Below are positions 58,882 through 64,000 of a stretch of DNA of 64,000 nucleotides, piece after piece. The stretch lies in the NCBI RefSeq assembly GCF_013378075.1, contig NZ_CP051131.1:620001-684000 (forward strand), in the 5' to 3' direction. The DNA comes from Parasphingopyxis algicola (lineage in GTDB: Bacteria; Pseudomonadota; Alphaproteobacteria; Sphingomonadales; Sphingomonadaceae). The notes under the pieces were generated by a model. It did not search any database, had not been told where the DNA came from, and saw only the letters and a list, made by a program, of their open reading frames with translations. The position numbers and the translations under genes are program-made. Every line of letters starts with the position of its first letter. Within the stretch, counting starts at the first letter, position 1.

Positions 58882-59846
58882 GGCCGTGCGCTCCAGCGCA
58901 TATGCGCGACCAGCCAGAGGAAGAAGGGGGCGCCGAGCAGGGCGGTGAGTACGCCGATCGGAACCGACCGGTCGGGCGGCGCGAACCGGACGGCGATATC
59001 GGCGGCGAGCAGCAGCACGGCGCCGATCAACGCGGCCGGCAGGACCGCCCGGCCCGGATGGCCAGCGGTCAGCTTGCGCGCGATGACCGGCCCGACCAGG
59101 CCGATGAAACCGACCGCGCCGCATACCGAAACCGCCGCGCCGACGCCGATCGCGGTCGCAATGATGATGTTGCGCCGGAGCGCTGCGACGTCATGGCCCA
59201 TCGCCTCGGCGACATCCTCGCCGAGCGCCAGCCTGTCGAGCGCCGGCGTGCAGCGCGCGAAATAGGCGATTGCCGCGAGCGCCGGTATCGCGGCAAAGGC
59301 GAGCTGGGGCAGGCTGCGGTCGACCAGCGATCCCATGAGCCAGGCATAGGCGTCATAAAAGGCGAAGGGCGAGGGCGCGAGGGCCAGCGCCAGCGCCGTG
59401 CCCGCTCCCGTAATCGCGCTGATCGCGATGCCCGCGAGCAGCAATGTCGCGGTTTCGGCGCGCGGCCCGGCGAGCATCAGCAGCAGGGCGAGCGCGATAC
59501 CAGCGCCCGCCACCCCGCCGATCGCGACGCCGAACGGGCTCGCGAAACCGATCAGATAGGCGGTGATCACCGCGCCGAAGGCCGCGCCGCCGGTCGCGCC
59601 GGTAATATCGGGCGAGGCGAGGGGGTTGGCGAACAGGGCCTGGATCGCCGCGCCGCTCGCGCCCAGCACCGCGCCGTACACCAGCGCGAGCAGCGCGCGC
59701 GGCAGGCGGAGTTCGGCGACCACGATCCAGGCGAGATCGGGATCGGTCTCGAACAGCTCCGGCAGCGAATGCAGCGGCACCGTCAGCGACGCGATGGTCA
59801 GCGCCAGAACGAGCAGGACGAACAGCAGATAGAGACCCGGTCTCAT
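58878..59846 (-). CDS. btuC: Cobalamin ABC transporter, permease
   Basis: The protein has 322 residues with about ten membrane helices. It is a FecCD/BtuC-family permease: AELRLPRALLALVYGAVLG, QALFANPLASPDITGATGG, the coupling region DVAALRRNIIIATAIGVG, and FIGLVGPVIARKLTAGHPGR. It forms the channel between the BtuF-like binding protein and BtuD. Four-base overlaps link it to both neighbours, so the three form one translationally coupled operon under the riboswitch. Confidence 0.92.
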   Translation of the reverse strand: MRPGLYLLFVLLVLALTIASLTVPLHSLPELFETDPDLAWIVVAELRLPRALLALVYGAVLGASGAAIQALFANPLASPDITGATGGAAFGAVITAYLIGFASPFGVAIGGVAGAGIALALLLMLAGPRAETATLLLAGIAISAITGAGTALALALAPSPFAFYDAYAWLMGSLVDRSLPQLAFAAIPALAAIAYFARCTPALDRLALGEDVAEAMGHDVAALRRNIIIATAIGVGAAVSVCGAVGFIGLVGPVIARKLTAGHPGRAVLPAALIGAVLLLAADIAVRFAPPDRSVPIGVLTALLGAPFFLWLVAHMRWSARP

Positions 59847-60685
59847 CGTCCCAGCACCGCGCGCAACCGCCGGATTTCAGGAAGCATCGACGGCCCGGCG
59901 CAGGTCCAGCGCCGGCCATCGGTATCGACGATGCGCGTTCCCGGCGAGTTGTCGATGAACCGGAAACCAAGCCAATATTGGCCACGCGACGTCCGGCCGC
60001 GATGATAATCGCTGCGTATCACGGTCTCGGGCGGGTCGAGCAGCAGCGTCTCGGCGGCGACGCGCATACCCTGGCCCTCCGGCAACCGCGCTCCGGCAAG
60101 CGCCAGCCATTGGGCGCCGAGGCTCTGCTCGGCGAGGCTGTAGCCGCTGTCGCTGAGAAAGGTGACTTCGCGCATGGTCTCGGGACGATCGGCCTCGAAG
60201 CGGCGGATGGCGGCGATAATCCGCTGGCCGCGCTCTTCCCGGTCCAGCGCCGCGGCGACGGTGCGGACCGCGTTCTCGATATCGGCAATCGTCCGGGGAA
60301 AGGGGAGGGCGATCAGCTCGGCCCCGATCCGGTCGGCGAGCCGCTCCCTGTCCTGCGCGACGCCGCCCATCGTCAGGATAAGGTCGGGCCGGTATCCGGC
60401 GACCGCGACCACGCTGCCGTTATTCGCCGGATAGCGCCGGGCGGTGCGCCAGAAGGGAAATTCGTGACGATCCCGCGCCAGATGGGTGACCGACGCGATC
60501 TGGTCGGGCCGGGCGAGCAGCAGCAGCAGTTCGTCGGTGCACATATTGACCGAAACGACGCGGCTCGGGGCAGCCTGAGCGGCGCTGTCGAGGCCGAACC
60601 ACAGGCAGGCGCACAGGCACAGGGCCACGACCGCGGGCAGGGGGCCTCGCACGTTACTCGTCTTCCTGCGGCGCTTCTCCGCCAA
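59843..60685 (-). CDS. btuF: Cobalamin ABC transporter, periplasmic binding protein
   Basis: The protein has 280 residues. The start was set at a TTG (60685) because GGAGG lies eight bases upstream and the result is a basic n-region followed by a signal peptide (PAVVALCLCACLWFGLDSAAQA). A GTG at 60652 is an alternative; the longer frame to 60778 runs to the riboswitch edge. The mature part is a BtuF/TroA-like fold (RVVSVNMCTDELLLLL, YRPDLILTMGG, RSDYHRGRTSRGQYWLGF). It should bind corrinoid in the periplasm for BtuCD. It is the first gene after the riboswitch. Confidence 0.88.
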   Translation of the reverse strand: MAEKRRRKTSNVRGPLPAVVALCLCACLWFGLDSAAQAAPSRVVSVNMCTDELLLLLARPDQIASVTHLARDRHEFPFWRTARRYPANNGSVVAVAGYRPDLILTMGGVAQDRERLADRIGAELIALPFPRTIADIENAVRTVAAALDREERGQRIIAAIRRFEADRPETMREVTFLSDSGYSLAEQSLGAQWLALAGARLPEGQGMRVAAETLLLDPPETVIRSDYHRGRTSRGQYWLGFRFIDNSPGTRIVDTDGRRWTCAGPSMLPEIRRLRAVLGR

Positions 60686-60779
60686 ACTCGCTTCCTCCCG
60701 GCCATGTCGCCACGAAGGAAGCGCGCACGCGGCTTCCCGTCGCTCCGGCTGGTCCCGGCCGGGGGTCGGACGACGCAAA

Positions 60780-60945
60780 GGCAGGTCTCCTGGCTTGCGG
60801 ATCGATCGCCTTTGATGTCCCCGCCTTCCCGAACCGGTGCGGTTCAGTGGCGTAATGGGACGGCTTTTCCGCTTACAGTTGCGGGCACAGCACCGGATTT
60901 CCGCCGGTTTCCCTTTTCACCGCGCTGATGCGCGGCACCTTTGCC
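60780..60945 (-). promoter_or_regulatory. Cobalamin (AdoCbl) riboswitch
   Basis: Read on the minus strand, the conserved core is all present in order: AAGGTGCCGCGC, AAAAGGGAAACCGG, AATCCGGTGCTG, the B12-box-like CCCGCAACTGTAAGCGG, AGCCGTCCCATTACGCCACTG, GGGAAGGCGGGGACA and the 3' GCAAGCCAGGAGACCTGCC. It ends about 94 bases before btuF. Binding of adenosylcobalamin should shut off the importer. The remaining part of this 375-base gene-free stretch (60686-61060) holds the expression platform and the rpmE promoter. Confidence 0.95.
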
Positions 60946-61060
60946 AACTTCCGCCGCTACGCCCCGCCGCAAGCCCTTGTCAAGCGCCGCCTCAATCGCT
61001 AGATGCGCGCCTTCGCTTGTACCGGCTGGTCGGTAACCAGCCACGAAGAAAGCCAAAGCA

Positions 61061-61291
61061 ATGAAAACCGATATTCATCCCGATTACCACATGATCACGG
61101 TCAAGATGACCGACGGCACCGAGTTTCAGACCCGCTCCACCTGGGGCGCGGAAGGCGATACGCTGAGCCTCGACGTGGACCCGAAATCGCACCCGGCCTG
61201 GACCGGCGGCAGCCGCAACCTCGTGGACAGCGGCGGGCGGATCGACCGTTTCAACAAGCGTTTTGGCGGGCTTACGCTCAAGAAGAACTAA
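61061..61291 (+). CDS. rpmE: 50S ribosomal protein L31
   Basis: The protein has 76 residues: [40 protein letters not shown] and [20 protein letters not shown] are the family blocks. It contains no cysteine, so it is the zinc-free (C-minus) form, typical of alphaproteobacteria. It is divergent from the B12 operon. A short hairpin plus T-run directly after the stop suggests that it is a single-gene transcript. Confidence 0.95.
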   Translation: MKTDIHPDYHMITVKMTDGTEFQTRSTWGAEGDTLSLDVDPKSHPAWTGGSRNLVDSGGRIDRFNKRFGGLTLKKN

Positions 61292-61310
61292 GCGTTTTCG
61301 CGCTTTTTTT
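61290..61310 (+). terminator. Rho-independent terminator of rpmE
   Basis: AAGCG (61290-61294) pairs with CGCTT (61301-61305) around TTTTCG, and the T-run continues to 61310. The stem overlaps the last bases of the rpmE stop codon. The stem is short, so efficiency is uncertain. Confidence 0.6.
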
Positions 61311-61389
61311 CGAACGACATGGAAAGCCGGCTCCTTTTCAGATAGCGAAAGGGAGCGCGATTGCGCGCGCCACCGGATAGGAGAGTTTT

Positions 61390-61623
61390 GTGGACGATTG
61401 GGAAACGGACGAAAACGGCAATTTCAAGATGCTCCGTTTTCACGGATATGAATCGGCAACCGCGCCGGGACATGTCCTGCTGAGGCTGCTCTACTTCAAG
61501 GAAGATACGGACCAGCCTGTTAACGTCCCCGACGGCCTCCAGATGCTGTTGACCCCGGACATGGCCCGCAAATTCGCCGCCGATCTCGTCGCCGGCGCGG
61601 ATCAGGCCGACAAGGGCGAGTGA
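61390..61623 (+). CDS. Small conserved-looking protein of unknown function
   Basis: The predicted protein has 77 residues from a GTG that has AGGAG seven bases upstream. It is acidic and has no signal or membrane segment, so it should be cytoplasmic. The middle (GHVLLRLLYFKEDTDQPVN) and end (QMLLTPDMARKFAADLVAGA) look like a small alpha/beta fold with an amphipathic C-terminal helix. No family was recognised. It sits alone between rpmE and the minus-strand tRNA-Ser gene. Confidence 0.7.
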   Translation: MDDWETDENGNFKMLRFHGYESATAPGHVLLRLLYFKEDTDQPVNVPDGLQMLLTPDMARKFAADLVAGADQADKGE

Positions 61624-61637
61624 AGACACCGGGTTGA

Positions 61638-61727
<90 letters not shown>

Positions 61728-61834
61728 GCTTCGCCTGCGCGCTTATCCTGCAAACGCCCTTGCGTGCAAGCGATACGACGAAAAGCTTTCCCTTGGCCCC
61801 GCCGCTATGGCAGGAGGGGGAGAAAGGGTAGTAA

Positions 61835-62866
61835 ATGCGTCACCTTACCAAAATTCTTACACTGATCGCAGCCGTTCTCGGTTTTGGAGCCGCTGGTACC
61901 GCAGTTGCCCAGACCGATGCCGGTTTCCGCGCCTATATGGAACAGTTGCGGGCCGAAGCGATCGCGGAAGGCGTGCGTCCCGAAACGCTCGACCGGATCA
62001 TCCCGACGCTCAGCTTCAATCCGCGGGTTATCCGGCTCGACCGCAACCAGCCCGGCGGCAGTTTCGATTCGCCGATCCCGCCTTTCGCCCCGTATCGGGC
62101 GCGCCACGTCAATCCGACGCGCATCGATGGCGGACGGGCGACATATCGCCGGGTGCGGGACCAGCTCAGGGAGATCGAGCAGCGCACCGGCGTCCCTGGC
62201 AAGATCGCCATCGCGATCTACGGGCATGAGACGAATTACGGCCGTATCACGGGCAATTTCGATCTGCCGCGCTCGCTCGCGACCCTAGCCTATGAGGGCC
62301 GCCGTCGCGAGCTGTTCGCTGGCGAATTCATCGCCGCCATGAAGATGATCGACCGCGGCGTTCCGCGCGACCGGCTGGTGGGCAGCTGGGCGGGCGCATT
62401 CGGCTATCCGCAATTCCTGCCCAGCGTCTATCTGCGCCTGGCGGTCGACGGCGACGGGGATGGCCGGGCGGAGATCTGGCGCAGCGAAGCCGATGCGCTC
62501 GCGTCCATCGAGAATTATCTGAGCAATGCCGGATGGCGCGCCGGCGAGCCTTGGGGGATCGCGGTCAACGTGCCGTCCTCGCTGGATCGCAACGCCGTTG
62601 CCAACCGCACGACGCCGACCCGGTGCCCGCGGGTCCATGAACGTCACAGCCGCTGGATGTCGATGGCCGAGTGGCGTGAACTCGGCATTCGCCCGCAAAA
62701 CGGGGTGTGGCCCGATGACGGCATGATGGCGACGTTGCTAGAGCCGGATGGGCCGGGCAATACCGCCTATCTTCTCACCAACAATTATCGCGTGATACTC
62801 GACTATAATTGTTCGAATTTCTATGCGTTGTCGGTGGGGTTATTGGCCGATGCAATTGTTCGATAA
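61835..62866 (+). CDS. Lytic murein transglycosylase (MltB/GH103 family)
   Basis: The protein has 343 residues with a signal peptide (ILTLIAAVLGFGAAGTAVAQ), but no lipobox cysteine, so it may be soluble in the periplasm. The catalytic glutamate is Glu132 in IAIYGHETNYGRITGNFD. Other family blocks are RSLATLAYEGRRRELFAGEF and GSWAGAFGYPQFLPSVYLR. The C-terminal MltB region contains two cysteines that could form a disulfide. It overlaps the RlpA-like gene by 17 bases, pairing two murein glycan-cleaving enzymes. Confidence 0.93.
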   Translation: MRHLTKILTLIAAVLGFGAAGTAVAQTDAGFRAYMEQLRAEAIAEGVRPETLDRIIPTLSFNPRVIRLDRNQPGGSFDSPIPPFAPYRARHVNPTRIDGGRATYRRVRDQLREIEQRTGVPGKIAIAIYGHETNYGRITGNFDLPRSLATLAYEGRRRELFAGEFIAAMKMIDRGVPRDRLVGSWAGAFGYPQFLPSVYLRLAVDGDGDGRAEIWRSEADALASIENYLSNAGWRAGEPWGIAVNVPSSLDRNAVANRTTPTRCPRVHERHSRWMSMAEWRELGIRPQNGVWPDDGMMATLLEPDGPGNTAYLLTNNYRVILDYNCSNFYALSVGLLADAIVR

Positions 62867-63842
62867 GAAGCGATGGACGGTCCTGCCGGCGCTCGCCGCA
62901 CTCGCCGCATGCAGCAGCGGCGGCCGCGAACTGCCGCCGGCTTCGGCGGGTGCAGACGGCTCCGTTTACGGCGCCGCCGTATCGGACACACCGGTCCAGA
63001 TCGGTCCGCCCTACACGATCAACCGCCGCACCTATACGCCCGCCGATCCCTCGCATTATGACGAGGTGGGGCTTGCCTCCTATTATGGCGCCGAGCTTTC
63101 GGGCCGGCCGACAGCCAACGGCGAACGATTCCGTCCCTCGGGGATCAGCGCCGCGCACCGGACCCTGCCGCTGCCGTCCTATGTCGAGGTAACGGCGCTG
63201 CAGACCGGCCGCACAATCCTCGTCCGGGTCAACGATCGCGGGCCGTTCGCCGGGGATCGGATCATCGATCTTTCGGTCGGCGCCGCGCGGCAGCTCGGCA
63301 TAGTGGAGCGGGGGACGGCACCGGTCCGCGTCCGACGCGTCCAGCCTGTCGAAAGCGATCGCGCGCGGCTGCGCGCGGGCCAACCCGCCCAACCGCGCCT
63401 GCAGACCTCGCCGCAGCTGCTCGAAGCCCTGCGCGCGCAGTTCGAGCGCGGCGGCGGAATCATTCCGCAAGCAACACCATCGCCCGACGCACCGGCCTCG
63501 ACGGGCCAGGCGGCAACTTCGGGCGGCAACGCGGGCCCGTCCAATGCAGGTGTGAACTGGCAGATAGAGGAGGAACCGCAATCCCGGCCCGTGCAGTCCG
63601 CCCCACCGGCCGCAGCCGGCGACTATTACGTTCAGCTCGGCGCGTTCTCCAACGCCGCCAATGCGCAAAGGCTCGCCAACCGGGCGCAACGCCTCGGCAC
63701 GGTGCGCATCGTTTCGGCGGGTTCCATCCGCCGCGTCAGGCTCGGACCCTATCCGACCCAGGCGGCCGCGCGCCAGGCATTGTCACAGGTGCGGTCGGCC
63801 GGATTTGGCGACGCCCGAATTTTCCGCGATCCCGCCCAGTAG
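62850..63842 (+). CDS. rlpA: RlpA-like septal lipoprotein with SPOR domain
   Basis: The protein has 330 residues. The ATG at 62850 gives a lipoprotein signal (LPALAALAACSSGG). The double-psi beta-barrel at about 80-165 has ASYYGAELSGRPTANGERF and LVRVNDRGPFAGDRIIDLS with the conserved Asp. A Pro/Gln/Ala-rich linker leads to a C-terminal SPOR domain (GDYYVQLGAFSNAANAQRLA to the end), which binds denuded glycans at the division septum. RlpA proteins are lytic transglycosylases in some species. A D-Ala-D-Ala carboxypeptidase gene follows. Confidence 0.93.
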   Translation: MQLFDKKRWTVLPALAALAACSSGGRELPPASAGADGSVYGAAVSDTPVQIGPPYTINRRTYTPADPSHYDEVGLASYYGAELSGRPTANGERFRPSGISAAHRTLPLPSYVEVTALQTGRTILVRVNDRGPFAGDRIIDLSVGAARQLGIVERGTAPVRVRRVQPVESDRARLRAGQPAQPRLQTSPQLLEALRAQFERGGGIIPQATPSPDAPASTGQAATSGGNAGPSNAGVNWQIEEEPQSRPVQSAPPAAAGDYYVQLGAFSNAANAQRLANRAQRLGTVRIVSAGSIRRVRLGPYPTQAAARQALSQVRSAGFGDARIFRDPAQ

Positions 63843-63865
63843 CGGGACAGACAAGAAAGAGAGTT

Positions 63866-64000
63866 ATGAGCAAGGCTTCCGTTCTTCTCGCTGTGGCGCT
63901 GACCGCGATGGTCGCGCCCGGCCATGCCGAACGCCCCCGCTACGACGGCGATCCGCCCATCGCCTATCTGATCGACATGAGTTCGGGCGCGGTGTTGTTC
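63866..64000 (+). CDS. D-alanyl-D-alanine carboxypeptidase (DacC-like), 3'-truncated by window edge
   Basis: Only the first 45 residues are in the window. The signal peptide (SKASVLLAVALTAMVAPGHA) is followed by PPIAYLIDMSSGAVLF, the start of the penicillin-binding S11 domain just before the SxxK motif, which would be beyond the end. AAAGAGAG precedes the ATG. The rlpA-dacC order is common in alphaproteobacteria and supports the assignment. Substrate trimming of murein pentapeptides is the family role. Confidence 0.75.
   Translation, partial: MSKASVLLAVALTAMVAPGHAERPRYDGDPPIAYLIDMSSGAVLF

Noticed and set aside
61003-61380. 125-codon frame overlapping rpmE
   Set aside because: Different frame from the definite L31 protein and no homology.

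Overview
The window is GC-rich chromosomal DNA from an alphaproteobacterium, most likely order Sphingomonadales. The evidence is the sequence style of the housekeeping proteins, the gene orders lptD-surA-pdxA-rsmA and pyrH-frr-uppS-cdsA-dxr-rseP-bamA-skp-fabZ, a CckA-type hybrid kinase, a GTTC-N7-GTTC LexA box in front of recA, and dispersed inverted repeats of the kind common in sphingomonads. No phage, transposase, CRISPR array, rRNA operon or replication origin is visible. Nearly all of the DNA is core genome, and genes are packed tightly with many 1-8 base overlaps.

Layout. 1-7.7 kb: the 3' part of pckA, an NfeD/SPFH membrane pair, a secreted M28 peptidase, guaB, an RsmB/NOP-type RNA methyltransferase and a TPR protein. 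7.7-13.3 kb (minus): lptD-surA-pdxA-rsmA. 13.4-15.9 kb: pepA (apparently starting at ATT), holC and ndk. 16-18 kb (minus): purM and purN, the latter carrying an extra YjbR-like domain. 18.1-23.7 kb: a DUF2066-like protein, an HdaA-like DnaA-family protein, ppk1 and ppx. 23.9-25.4 kb (minus): rnd and an I78-type inhibitor lipoprotein. 25.5-29.6 kb: aspS, an alpha/beta hydrolase, ppk2 and an EF-hand lipoprotein. 29.5-32.1 kb (minus): a soluble lytic transglycosylase and greB. 32.2-41.6 kb: dapA, smpB, a DUF2062 protein, cckA, a lone receiver, recA, a GST and alaS. 41.6-44.7 kb (minus): a Kef/CPA2 antiporter and icd. 44.9-46.4 kb: psd and pssA. 46.8-57.7 kb: rpsB, tsf, pyrH, frr, uppS, cdsA, dxr, rseP, bamA, skp and fabZ. 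57.7-58.2 kb: a repeat-rich gap. 58.2-60.9 kb (minus): a vitamin B12 importer operon behind a cobalamin riboswitch. 61-64 kb: rpmE, a small unknown gene, tRNA-Ser(UGA), mltB-like and rlpA-like cell-wall genes, and the start of a D-Ala-D-Ala carboxypeptidase.

How the genes work together. The dominant theme is envelope building: outer-membrane protein assembly (surA, skp, bamA), LptD, phospholipid synthesis (cdsA, psd, pssA), undecaprenyl and isoprenoid precursors (uppS, dxr), fatty acids (fabZ) and murein turnover (Slt, MltB, RlpA, DacC-like). A second theme is polyphosphate metabolism, with ppk1, ppx and ppk2 within 9 kb. A third is translation (rpsB, tsf, frr, aspS, alaS, smpB, rpmE, tRNA-Ser). 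Cell-cycle and SOS functions appear as cckA, hdaA and recA.

No clearly new multi-gene system was found. The most notable points are the probable ATT start of pepA, the PurN-YjbR fusion, a cysteine-free LptD beside a bamA-skp-fabZ cluster without lpxD/lpxA/lpxB, an HdaA with arginine at the Walker A lysine position, strong hairpins in the rpsB-tsf-pyrH gaps, and one repeat element present as two oppositely oriented copies.
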